Positions 14,534-28,700 of a DNA stretch of 64,000 bases are shown piece after piece. Position numbers and translations under genes: made by a program. The notes beneath the pieces were generated by a model that was not told where the DNA came from, did not search any database, and saw only the letters and a program-made list of their open reading frames with translations. Each line of letters starts with the position of its first letter. Position 1 is the first letter of the stretch. This stretch comes from Colias croceus (taxonomy: Eukaryota > Arthropoda > Insecta > Lepidoptera > Pieridae): assembly GCF_905220415.1 (NCBI RefSeq), contig NC_059547.1, positions 8,940,501 to 9,004,500 on the forward strand. Reading direction: 5' to 3'.

Positions 14534-14537
14534 TTAA

Positions 14538-16789
14538 TCAAAAGGAAGGAACAAAGAAACTCCACATAGCGCCGAGTAAAGGATTGAGATATATTATCTT
14601 GATGGAAATAGATAATACTGTAAAGTAGGAAAGATTTCTTTATGTCAGAACAAAGAGGGTCGCTCTTTATCATGCCTCTTGCATGTTACAAGCTCTTGAT
14701 ACAAAACACGAAATAATGCCTGCTTGAAACGAATTTTTCACTGGAAAATGTAAAGTATTTTTATGTCACGACTTATGTTGGAAGGCACGTACTTTTAATC
14801 CTACAATATTTGGCGACTTCTACCGCTCCCGGTGCTCGCTCCATTATTCTACAAAAATGTGCTCTATATATTCTTCTTATCTTTTAACTCACAATTGTAA
14901 CATATTTTACCCTTTCTAAATATTTTAAAGATTCTCTTGATATCAAGCCCTATTTAAAATACAGTTTTAATTTGGTGAAACGTTGCTTTCAGACCATAAT
15001 GTAGAATGTTCCTTAATAACATGCAAATAGTGTTTTCGAGATAAATCTGAGGCGGGCGTAAGAAAGATTTTGTGATCGTGGCGCAGACGCCTATTTGCAT
15101 GTTTATCAGCTTAACCCTTTCTGAGAGGCTGTAATAATCTGTGGGATTATAATGACATTTTCTGTATTCCTGAGATTAATGTATTCTCGCTGTATTTCAA
15201 TATTTTTCATTATTTAGGCTCTACATCTATTATGATTCATAATTACGACAAAATTAACGAGATTTTCACAATTTATGTAATTTATAACAATATTTAAATT
15301 AAAGTGCTGCTTGAGTTTGTTTACGCTCACGACGTGCGAAACTATTCAAGGAGAGACGTAATTGCGTCCCGGCAGTACGCAACAGCGCCTTTTCACCGTA
15401 AACTTGGAATGTCTTACCTTCTTCCTTCTACGAAATTGAAATATTTACTTCATATAATTATAAAATATTATATATTCACATAATTTTATGTAACTTTTAT
15501 AAATATATGGGTTTTTCATATAGGCAATGTTATAAAAAAGTATCACACCAATATCATGTTTAAAAGAATTATCCAGAATAAATTTTTACAAGTTTAAATT
15601 AACTTCTTGTTTGTTAATGTTTAACTTTCAAATACTTCAATTAAATTAATAGTGTAAAAAACGCACGAAGAATATTCATATCGGTGTGCAGTTATAATAG
15701 GAACATCTATTATAAATTACCATAAGTAATAAAATATCAAACGAAAAATACAAATTTGCCTCTCCATTTTTATCGTTAAGTAACCATAAGTTTGTTTTAA
15801 CAAGTCGTTAACCTCAATTGAAACGGCTCTTGGCTTAATCGATTATACGTAAATATTCACTTTTAAATATTAGTACTTAAATCGAGTTTATCGATGGCGC
15901 GAACGTCGTAATTAAATGAAATATCTAAAGAAAACTGTAGAGGCGTCTCGTTAATTCGCTCCAGGCTCTACGTTGGCTTTAACGGCTTTGGCGGCGTTTT
16001 CCTTGATGGAAAATTATGTTTGCACACTTTCGCTTATTGCTTTTAAGATTTAATGTGTAATATTGCGTTTCTTTGCGTTGATTGTATATTTTGATGTAAA
16101 TCGATAAAATAATATGTTGTATACGAAATATATATGTTATAATTGAATATGAAAGCAATGAAAATAATATAAAAATTCAGATGATTATTTGACTTACTAA
16201 ACTTGATTATGTATTTGTTTTTTTAGAAAAAATATCCATAAAAGAGTTTTTAAAATTAAAATTCTCCTTTGGGCCATAAACTATTGATATTATGTATTAA
16301 TTACAATTAATATCGAACTCTACTTGTATTTTATTACTTTGGTTTATTTATCGTTAATATAATTGTTTATTATTCAGTTATTGAATATTACAATTATTAT
16401 TGATACTCCCATTTGTATGGAATTATTATCTTTGTTTGGAAATGCCAATCATATTTATTAGTACGTGAACATAACAAAAACAGACACTAATTGGAATCTT
16501 ATACCGCTTTTATACTTCAAGATTGTTCGAGATTCTTTTTAAAACAATGTTATTCACAACAATATGTGTACAACATTTTGAATATAATTAGTTGTTTGAA
16601 TATTGTTCAACGTGTAGCTTAATAAAAAATATGATAAAGTTTAAAACGTTCCGTATTATTAAAGGATGAAGTTATTTTCAAACGTTTCGTATACTAAGAT
16701 ACTAATATAACATTTATATATAATTATAAATTAATATAACAATTTTATTTCAGAACCTCTTGTTTCTATATATAATATCATTGTTTCAG
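14538..16789. other. Gene-poor stretch upstream of the thrombospondin-repeat gene
   Basis: AT-rich DNA that is most likely part of the intron preceding the exon at 16790, which opens mid-codon. I found no signal-peptide exon with a phase-1 donor here. Confidence 0.4.
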
Positions 16790-19700
16790 AAGCGGCATCG
16801 CCTGAAGAATTTACGGTGTACGTCGGTCGCTGGACAGAATGCTCCGTAACTGATGTAGAGAATATAAAAACTATCGAAAGGTAACAAAAATCACAAAAAG
16901 AGGTGATCTTATCTTAAAATAATTAATAATTTAACAAATGTGATTTATCATAATCTTTACTTCAAAATTTTTTGTAAGGGAACTTTCCTAGCCTACTTTT
17001 AATACAAATACTTGACCTAATTTCTTTATAATTACATGAAATCATGTAAATTGGTAAAAATATAAAAGTTAGTAAAACTACCATATATTCCAATCAGTAA
17101 TTGTTAAGTAAAACTCATCATTCAAAATAACATAATGTTGCCTTCTACGCTACGTAGCGTAGCAAGCAAGCTACGCCACAATATCATTCACATTAAAACA
17201 TAGAATAATTTCACTGATTTTAATTGAATGCCCATTCAAAAACTTGTAAAGTTCTATATTTTTAGACGATAATTCCTTAAAATATTTGTTGTCACGATTT
17301 ATGGTATTTTTCAAGGTATAACATACGAATAGAGACGGATTCCCTCGTACATACACCACGGCTTGGTCTCCAGCGCAGGCAGGTGCAATGTCGGCGGAAG
17401 GATGGACAATTTGTCGAGAATATGTGAGTAAAATTAATTATTTCCTTAAGAATATAGAACTTTGAAAAACACAGCTCTTATTTATTCGGAACAAAGATAC
17501 ATATAAGTTTGCAAAACGTAAAGCTCTATCATCTATGTATCTTTGGTATCTAATTATCGCCTTCGACTGCTTTATTTTTCGTTTGCCAATTTTGACTTTA
17601 TTTCGTTTTTTTTGTCAGAAAACGAAATAAAGTCAGCATTCTTTTGTTCAATGTAACTTTAGCATAACGATCCAAGGTTACTTTAAATTTAGAACATCTT
17701 CTAAACAAGATTTTTTTATATAATTTTAAGCTCACGTTCGAAGCTTTATGAATAATTCCTAAGCTAGCATTTATCATGCCCCAAAACTTCAGTATTTGTT
17801 CGGAAAAAATAAATTTCCCTTGAAATAAGAGCGTTGAAGATGAACCGGATTCGCGTCGAGAATATTGACAAGATCCAACTAGGTCATATTATCGTTAACG
17901 CGTTGATCGAGCGCCATTTTGTTGATGCTAACGCAAAAGCATGACTTGTGAATTGATGAATTATATAAAGCCAAGGTGACAAATGAGTCAACTGAATTCG
18001 GTATTTTATTACTGATGGAGAACCTTGAATTGGGTTATATTGTGTAAGAATTATGCGCAAAAATTATCGCGAAAGTATGAAGGGTATAATAATTTATTTG
18101 ATTAAGTTTCTTAAACAGTTTATTTAATAAATGAATCTTAAACGCTTATAATAATCGTTTCAAGTAACACTTGAACTTAACGGAAAGTAAGCTAAGCTAA
18201 GTTTTGAAAAAGAGTACTTTACTTTAGCAAACTAAGCACTGATTTTATCGCTTACCTGATTAACTTAGTTTATCTTAGACTTAAGTAGATAAGTTGGTCT
18301 AAGAAAAGTTTTTAAATTTTAATATGTAATGTTTTATTACGAAAGCGTCAACAGTCAACAGCGTCGCCCCGAAATGACGAAAGACGCGGGTTCGAATCCC
18401 ACCTCGTGATCGAATTTTTTGCTATTCCTTAGAAATATAGTTTATGTTATAATATTTATGTTAATATAATGATAATTGATTTTCACAGGTATTGCGGCGC
18501 TGCAGTATCAAACATAGGTGCTACGCGTGTGTGCGTGATGCGTGAAAACTGTTCGTTAGGCGAATGGTTGCCATGGCGACCGCGGCCGGACGGCTCGCTC
18601 GTACGCACCAGGAGGCTGCGCCGGCTGCCGCAAGGTATATTATGTTATTTATTTTAAACGTATTTTGCTTGTTGTGGAGAATGTAGACTGTAGATAGTGT
18701 TAATAGTAATTTTGATGACAAAATTGTGTTATTATTAGTGAGCTCAGTTAAATATATTTTTAAGGTACTAGTAAAATAAGGATAATATTCGTGTTTTGAT
18801 TGAAAATCGGTATTCATTTGTTTTCTTTCTAATGTTATTATTGTGTCTACGCACTGTCTATTGCACTAAGTAAATACATTAATTTTCAGTCCATTTCTCT
18901 ACATTATTCTTATATTATTCAACTTCGTTTTTAATTACATTTCCCTCAGGCGGTGGAAAGGAATGCGACGTTGTGGAAGAAGTGAGGCCCGCTGCGATGG
19001 AAGCGAGTGCCCACTGGACGCCGGGCCCGTGGGGCTCCTGTCGGGTCGCTGTAGAACAATCCGCCACGCCCGCTCCACGTAAGTCGTATTTTAAAAGGCA
19101 ATGTCACAAATAGTGAACAACTTTTTTTATTTACTCTTTTGTTTATAATCAAACTTGTTTCATTACAATAACACTTCATGTAATTTTTTTTTTCCTATTT
19201 TTCGCAATTTAAATTTTTGTATCGAACCTATTTTTACAGTTTCATTAATTCCCTAACCCACTTATGCATTAGCCAATGACGAAGAAGACGACGCAGACGA
19301 CGACGATGCGATCTACGACGAGGACGATGAGTCGGACGAAGGTGACAAGGACAGTAACGCGAGCTGCGGCGGCGGTGTGCAGCGGCGCGAGGCCACATGT
19401 GTGCGTGCGGACGGGAGAGCGCTGCACCCAGCACAGTGTGCACATGCGCCCATGCCAACCCTGGTGCAGCCGTGCGAGGTCAGTGAGAACACTTCACAAA
19501 TAGACACCGCAACTTCACTTATGCGGTTTGCGATAGAGCTGCTAATAACGATATTAAAGAGCGAACAATATATTATGTTTTGCAAGCATATTATGGTGTA
19601 GACGAAATTATTCAATAGTTTTTAAATATCACGAATTATTCAATTTGATTTTTTTTATTGCAAAGATCGTATTCTATAATATTTGAATATTATGTTATCA

Positions 19701-22700
19701 GGTTCCTTGTCCCCGTGACTGTGAGGTGGGCGAATGGAGCGATTGGGGAGCGTGTCAACCAACCGATGGCTGTCCACTGTTTCCCGTACAACAACTCACT
19801 ACTACTGGTAATTTATTTCTATTAGCCGTGTGACCATAGTCAACCACAATATCTAAAGAAAAAGATCGAGGAAACCTTCAGCAAATATAATGAATAAAAA
19901 AACGCTCAAAATACACTGTTTAATTAATCATAAATTGTTTCAAACACACTGGATGCTTTAGTTACAATTAGTAGTGTTTTTAATAAAAAAATAAGTACAT
20001 ATTGTATGCTTTTTATACTACAACCACCATCTTTTATCCATACTTCTATAAACACGTTTTTATAGGATATAGCGTACGTCGTCGTCGCATCATCGCAGCG
20101 GCATCCGGCGGTGGGGCCCCGTGTCCTCCGCTAGAAGAGAAGCGAACGTGTAGCACACCACGATGCGCATCGTGGAAAGCGCTCCCGTGGGGCCCCTGCG
20201 TGCTCAACCAACAACATAGCACTTGTGGACCAGGACGGCGTAGTCGGGAGTTGAGATGCATGGGACATGATGGAGTTAGTTGTTTTTTTAATAAGCTTTT
20301 ACAAGGCATTTCCAATAATATAAGCGCAACGTTAACATTAAAGCCATTTCATAATAAATAAAAATGATTAAAAATTATAAAATGCTCTATTTGATAGCAC
20401 TAGAATGAAGTTGTTTGTATATTTCTCTTTTTTTTGCTTCGTATAAACATACGTACATACATACTGTACAAACACAAAATCTCCAATTTGTATTTAAGTT
20501 GACTGAAGAGTCTATTTATATCATTAACATTATTTAAAATCAACGTAATCACTCATATAACCATTATACACTTCCACAGAAAGAAGCACAGCGTGCTTGG
20601 TGTAGCGGCAGCGGGGCTCCCGCACGTACTGAGCGGTGCCGCATTGCATGTCCCGGCGACTGTGTGGTCACCTCGTGGGGCCCCTGGTCGGCGTGCTCTG
20701 CGGCCTGCCTCGCGCCCGGACATGCGAGACCTACGCGTACTAGGAAGAGGTTCATTGTGGCACATGCGTCGCCAAGTGAGTAACAAGTGATTCATGAAAA
20801 TAAGACTGATACTTTCTGATAAGACGGTATTCTTTGGTTAACTTTTTCAACTCTACATGTACTAGCATCTTATCAATAATTTAGGTAATAATTGTTTTTA
20901 GCTCATACATAGAGAAATTTTCTGAACAACACGATATTATAGTTCTGTACATGTGTTTGCAAATACAATGCGCCTCACGGATAGTAATTCCTTCTTTAAC
21001 GTACGTCATCACGTTATCTTCGATCATTTCAATCATTCAAAGAAGCAAATAGTTTCTGGTTCCAATTTTTTAATCGCCATACAAAGTGTAGTAGTATAAA
21101 GTAATAATAAGAAATAACTATATCTCTGATTTTCAATCAGTGACGAAATAAAAGCAAAAAATTAAAATTATTTTCATACATCGTTTATTTGACCAGATGG
21201 CTGGCCATGTCCCGCCCAAGAGCTGCTAATACAAAACGAAACCTGCAACACTCACGCGTGCGGCACTTACTCGTGGCTCGCTACACCTTGGGGCCCCTGC
21301 GAGCGACGCAATCAAGATTACATCCCTGCTAATAATTACACTGATTTACTGGTAAATTGTCCAATGTGATCGACATGAAATAAATGTAATGAAATGAAAA
21401 TTATTATTTTGCAAAATGAAGCCAATGCATTTTGATATTAATTATTAATAGAGGCAGTGGGCGGCACTTTCATTTATTAGAAATTTGTGGAAAATAAAAA
21501 AAATACATTAGATTAAAACAGTTTGCAAGAAAATTATAAGTCTCAACTTATATTTAATTTAATTATTTAATATTTTAAAATGCTCTTAGGATACTGATGT
21601 TTTCAACCAAAGCGATGATGAGGAACCTTGTATCGAAGAAGGCGAAATGACGAGGGATGTGATGTGCGTGCAGAATAACGCTGATGTTGTAAGAGAAGCT
21701 CTGTAAGTGAAAAAGTATAAAAATCTCAATAGTTATGATCATAACTATGTAACACAGTATTAGCAATTATTTTATTGACTTTTAATAAAGTTATCATAAT
21801 ATAATTGGTAGACTTTACAGACACAATATTAAATATTATGTAATCAATATATTATGGTTTTATTTTTACAAGTAAGAATGTCTGTTTAGTGAGTCTAAAA
21901 AGATCGTCGTGTTGAATTATGTATTATCTTTATTTGTATTGTATATCTTAGTCTACAATAGAGCCAATCGCGACTTACCTAAAAAAAATATCGCTCTTCT
22001 TAGACTACTCTTCCATAGCTCTATCATAAAGAAAGCATTGAATAAAAATTCTCCCACAGTTGTGCGCCCCTGAAACGGCCTGCTTCACGTCGGGCGTGCA
22101 CAATTCGTTGCAAACGAGGGTGCCGCGTCGAAGCCTGGATGCCTTGGTCTACGTGCCCTAACACTTGTGGTAATTTAATTTCATATTTCCTTATGCATGT
22201 TTTATACTTACGCTTTTATACTTACGCAATACAACATATACTTAATTTCAATTTTTAGCTTAAAAAAAATATTCGTTTCTATCTAACCAAAAGATATACA
22301 AACTATCTTGTATCACCGCTTCTAAAAATGCATGAAAATTCTTAACATAACTTGTTATCTTCGTTTTTTTGAGCGTACAAAATAAATTGACGCAGTTAAA
22401 GTACTTAATATACTTAGATCATTACAAATTTCAATTTGAATATAGCAAATTCATTTTAATACTGCATATTCCACAGATCCCGGCAAGCAAGTGCGAATCC
22501 GCCGTGTGCACGGGGGCCCCAACTGCGGGCCGCTGCAGGAGTCGCGTGATTGCCCCGTGCCCCGTTCCTGTGGTGCGCGCAGCCCTGGCTGGGTCACTGG
22601 CGAGTGGAGCACGTGTAGACTGCCACCCGCACAACGCTGCGGCATCGGGTATCGAGTTAGAAGTGAGTATATTCTATTAGTTTCACTTACCAAGTAGGTA

Positions 22701-25700
22701 CGTCAAATGCACGGGGACCTCAACTGCGGCCCGCTACAGGAGTTGCACGACTGCCCTCTAGCATGCTGCGTATCGAATGAGACGTAAGTATACAGGGTTA
22801 GTTTTCAATGACCAGCCAAAATTTAAAAATTTCCTAAATCTTAACACGCGATAATCAATGCACTTGTTTGCGTGCGCGCATCGCCAAATTTATGTGTGTG
22901 CTAACTTCTACCTATGTAGGTTGTTGAACTGAATTGTGCTTTTTTAATGTCCACACGTTCGCTTTTTAGTGGCGGAGAGGAATGAAATCTAATTTAAAAC
23001 AAAAAACGTTTTTTTTTTTTCATTAGATCGAAAATGTTATCGATTCTGAACCATTTCTGAAAATTTGGCAGGTCATTGAAAACTAACTCTGTATATCTAG
23101 GATTGGTAAGTAAAGGAAAATATTGATGACGGCCGCCAGCTCTCCCATTGGTAGCATAAAAATATATTATAATTTACGTGAATTATATATAGATATTTGT
23201 ACCTAGCTTTTATTTAACCTAACTCTTGTAGATGCAAACACATTATGATTTCCGTGAATTATATTAAACTTATCGATTAAAAGGCATCTGGTGCGGCTCG
23301 GAGTCGCACCGCGTGGAAGCTGGCTCGTGCGCGGGCGAGAGCGTGCCGGCCAGCGTCGCGCCGTGCCGAGTCAGCTGTGACGCAGCTGCACCGCTCGACT
23401 GCTCTACCGTGTGCACAGACCCACTCAAGTACGTATCCTACTAATAATATAAATGCATATATTTTTGTTTGTTAGTCTTCCACGCAAATACTGCTGAACC
23501 GATTTACATTGAACTGACACTATATAGAATTATATTTCATTGAGAAATTTCAATAAAAGATTCTTAAGTTGGAGGAATATTTCAATATTCAGAGAATTAT
23601 TTAACTTGCGTGGAGTGGGTCATTTTTATTTAAGATTATGTACGGTAATTATTTGAATCTTATAAGTTATTATGTTATAACGAAAGCCTATTTGTAATAT
23701 TATTGGAATGTTAAAAATTCAAAAATGAATTCTCAACAACAATTCTTGTAACATTTTAAATTGCATTCTTTTTAATTTTTCATATTTCGTTAATTTAGTC
23801 TAGCAGGAAACTTTTCAGCATGCTCTCCTGAAAAGTTATTATCCACATAATACATATGTTTTGTTCTTATTCTAATTAATCCTCCGGGGCTTGGTAGCGA
23901 TCACATAAAATTATAAGTATTATTTGTTAACATGAATAATTATGGACGAAGCGCGTAGGAGTTAATCTCTACACGTTTCGTCAAGAAAAATTATTTTTTG
24001 TTTCACTGATCGATAAGATACAAATTTCGTGAAGTAGCTTTATATATGGGTTTTGTAAAAAATATCTCTAGCGCGATGTAGGAACATACTAGCGCCATCT
24101 TTTAGGAATATGAGTAAACTATTCTTCAACATTTTTGCTACCCTATTTTTAACTCTACAACGGTATCTATTGTATAGGATCATGATATAAAGCCATTGTC
24201 GACGATTGTTAAGTCTCTTTATTATAAAATGTGACTTATTGATAAGTAAATGTTATTTATAAAATATATTCTTCATACTTTACGGTAGAAAAAGTATGCT
24301 TTTTACAACAGCATTTATATAATAAATTCTTCATACTTTACGGTAGAATAAGACTTATTAAGTATGCTTCTTACTTATAAACTGTAACATAGAGCTGAAT
24401 AATTTTGTCATTATCAGTTAATTTGAAAATCCTATTCAAATAAGGTCTTTTTAATAATACACTGCTATCCTACGGAGTAGACCTATAGAAAATAATAAAA
24501 ATCTATGGTTTTAAGCAGCTTATGCTTTCTCATACCAGTAAAACGGTATGAATACGGGTCACTGACCTTCATTATTCGGTATACAATTTCACCATTATTG
24601 AGGTCAATGTCTACTAGCTTATCAGATTAATTTCCAAATTAATAAGTTGGATATAATTAATCACGAATGTAAAAAAGAAATTACAGTAAGATTTTCAGTG
24701 GACAACTAAACTAAATAAACTCTACGAAATTAATGTCTATACAAATGTTAGCTATAATTATAAATTCATTTTGAGGATGAAATAATGTCACCATTTAAAA
24801 ATAAGATTAATTTAATTCACCATTTTTTATGTAAATTATTTTGCTTAACAGGTATTTAGATGCATCGGACCCCGACATTCCGGCCTGCGTGTGCAAAAAC
24901 GTTAGCTTGGAACTGTTACCCGCTGACTCCGATTGTATACTTCCTTTTGGGTAATACATATTTTATTCATTTGTATAATAATTCTAATTATAATTGTACT
25001 TATATTTTATAATTTTGGTTTTGTAATATTTGCAATATTCGCCCTAGTTGTCTATTAATAGCATAGAATATAATTTAATATTTTTGTCTTAAAACTCTCC
25101 ACCATTGCTCTACATTGAAGATTCTTATAATTTATTATAAATATTGACGATTCTTTGAAAAAAGCTATCAACATTTAAATCGAATCATATTTGTGATAGA
25201 ATGGAATGTGGAGAAGGAAGGTCACTCCGAGCTGCCCGCTGTATGGTCGCCGGTAGAGATGTGCCAATGGATGTTTGCAAGAAGTTCCATCCGCTTACAG
25301 GTATATTAAGCATAAAAATCTATTTCTTTATAATATGTAGCCAAATAAACTTTTTTTTGTAGGTTTCAATAATTTAATTAATACGATCATTTTTAACATA
25401 TCATTATAATTTTAATTATTCACTAAATAAAACGTTTTTTTTCTGTCCAACACTGTTTTTATTGCGGCTGAATCTATGAATTTGATGCACTTAATTATTT
25501 TCCAATTAACCAGGGCCTCGCCGTGTCCGGGAAGCGTCCACTGACGGGTTCACATACGACACCGAGTTCGGCTCGCTCCTCCGCGGCACGTGCAGTGTGC
25601 GGTGCGCGCGCGACTGTACCGCGGGGCCCTGGGCCTCGTGGGGCCCCTGCGCGTCAGAGCCGGGATCCAAAGCGGCCTTCCGTTTCCGTACTAGGTAAGT

Positions 25701-28700
25701 TTGGCTTGTGTAAATTTTGAGAAATTGTTTATCGTATATTGTAATGAAACATGGTTATTGTTTTACTAATTATTGTTTATATGTTTTATTTTATTAAAGG
25801 GAAATTTCTTTAGTCGCATTGAGATTAAAATTTCAAGATAATACCGTCACGTCATGGAGTATAAGGAGACGATTTTTATATCTTTGAATCCAAAGAAGTT
25901 TTTGATACGTGTGCACACGTACTTTACTTTATTTTTCTATGAAAAAATAATTATTAACCACTGTACGTTCTATTTTATACAGAGAAGTGATAGAGGAAGG
26001 TTCAGCTGGTGGACGCGAGTGTGGTGCTACACTGCAGCGTGCTACCTGCACCGAGCTAGAGCCGCGCTGGCGCGTGGGCAGCTGGGACGTGTGCGCGCCC
26101 GACCGCACGCTCTGCGGGCCCTCGTACATCAAGCGGGACGTGGCGTGAGTGATACTGGTTGCTATGGTTACTGTTAACAGAGAAGTGAAAAAAGAATCGA
26201 CTGCACACTTCGGCGCGGAACTTACAGTGTAAATGTAATAGTCTTAGTAATAGTATTTGTAGCTGAACCTGCGGTGCTATTAAGAGGAAATCTTAATTCT
26301 TATGTGTCTACGGGATTGCAATCACTAACATTATGATCGAATGAAATTTTCTTCAAGAACGATATGTACATGTACCCATACCACCTAAAAGTACGTTTAA
26401 CCGATAACGTATCATGCATACTATGCCAAACAATACTTTTCTATAGCATGTGTTAATTTAATTATCCTGCAGATTATCTCCACTAACCTAATGAAATTTT
26501 GTCATAATTTACATTCGGCAGTTAATGATGGACCGCATAAAGATTACTATTATATTAAGTACTTACTATTACTAAAACCACAACTAAAACCTCTCCTACC
26601 TAATATTAATCGTGTCTATAAAACCACTTCGCAACTAACACACTAACACAACAGATGCGTGGACGGGCAAGGCACTAAACTCGACGACTCTGTGTGCGAA
26701 GCGTCTGGTGCCGGGGTGACACCGGACCGCGTGTCGACGTGCCACATGCCGTGCCCTGCGGACTGCGTGCTTAGCCCGTGGTCTGAGTGGAGCCCTTGTG
26801 AAATGGTAATGGGTCTTGGATATCGACTTACAGACACACTCATGTTTTTTACACTGTCATGTCACCGTCGATTGGTGTATAATTATGTTATTAGGTAGCA
26901 GATTTGCAATAGCAAATGTTAATTATTAAATTATAGGTTAAATTATATATAGTAGAGGTAAAATAATTTAAAATCTGTCATTTTCCAAACATCCATAATT
27001 TTTTTTATCATCATCCCGTTCAACACAATTAACAGATACTTAAAAAAAATCGCATTACGATAATTTCTTCCTATTCCTCCAAATCACAACCTTACTCATC
27101 TTCAGACGAAATGGGGCGGGCGTCGCGACCGCACACGCGTAGTCCTGCGCCCCGCGGAAGCTGGCGGCATGCGTTGCTCACCGCTCGTAGCCGCGGAGCC
27201 GTGCGAGCCGCTCGCGTACGCGTGGCACACCGCGCCGTGGGACGACTGCCAGCCGCTAGGTATGTATAATATTATCTAATGTATCAAAACGCTGAAAAGT
27301 CACAGAAGTTATTATAATTTACGTAAATTTTAATTTCAGGTGGATCTCCATGTGGAGAAGGGACCAAGAGAAGAGCCGTGCGTTGCTTGCGCAGTGATGG
27401 AGTTTTTGTGAATGATACCTTCTGCCCAGTAAGACATTTTTTTTGTTATTTTTCAAACATACAAATATTTTAGAAATGAGATGTTAACAGAGGTCAAAAG
27501 TAGTCTTAGTCGCTCTCTAGCCTCCTTACTATTTTTTTTGCAAGTGAACCTAAATTTACTGACTTTGTCTTTACTTTTAATAAAATAATAATGAAATATT
27601 AGAACGCGACCGCAAGCGAAGCGCGCGAGTCTTGGTGCTACGTGCCGTGTGGCGTGGACTGCGAGGTGGGCGAGTGGGCCGCGTGGGATACAAGTGCTTG
27701 CTCCTGTGGGGATGCTTCCACCGCGAGGCACATGCGTCGCACAAGGTAATTAAACACATAATGCATACAGAACGATAAAATCATAATGGATTAGGTTTCT
27801 TCCCGGCTTTTGTTTGGTAAATAATGTTTCTGTGCTTTACGATTCAAACAAGCACACAAACAACTGTAGCAAAACTATGCCTACGCGTGTACTAGGTAGA
27901 ACTTTCTAATGAGCGATACGACAGAATTGAACATCACTACTGCCTTGAGTATGGTCCATGCTACTGCGAAATAAGGTGTTAATTTCAATTAATTTTTTTA
28001 TCAACACTGTTCGAATATTTTTGGACAAACTTATCATATGCTTCTTAACGAAATCTATTAATGTATAGTAGAGCCATTTTAATAGGCAACATTTGACAGT
28101 TCAACAAAATTCAACAACGTAACCTAGTAACGACGACATAGAATAACATGATATTTCATTTCGTTAGAACTGCACATTTGCTTAACTTTCTTCAATTACG
28201 ATTACATATTTATAATAATAATGACCGATAGAAGTTATTTTAAGATTTCATTTTACTGATAAACCATCCTAAACATAATAAACAATTTCTGAATTGAAGA
28301 ACTGACGTCGCTACAATTTTGTGTCAATAAACCTTTTTTCTTTTTAAATACTAGAGACGTTACTCTAAAAATCGAAATCTGACATCTAGAATCGAATGCA
28401 TTGATTACTTGTGAATAAAAATCATCATAAATTAATAAATTCGATTGACAAATGTTTCAAATCCGTATCGATTAATACACTTTAATCGATGTTTTTAAGC
28501 AGGTTACCTCTCTTCGAAGATAAAATTGATAGACGTCAAATGTTGCCTATTAAATTGGCTCGACTTATACGTGTTTTTACAATATCGCAGACAACACCTA
28601 AGCTCAGCGGTGTGGCCGGGACGCGCGTGCCCGCCCACTGAGCAGCGCGCGCCGTGCCCACGGGAGCCGTGCTTACGACTTGTCGCTAGACCTATGCTGG

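Noticed and set aside
18340..18415. Functional tRNA gene
   Set aside because: Only a T-arm-like half is present; no acceptor stem or anticodon arm pairs with it.
20046..20315. Antisense frame of about 89 codons
   Set aside because: It is the shadow of the THSD7A-like exon 20066-20274.
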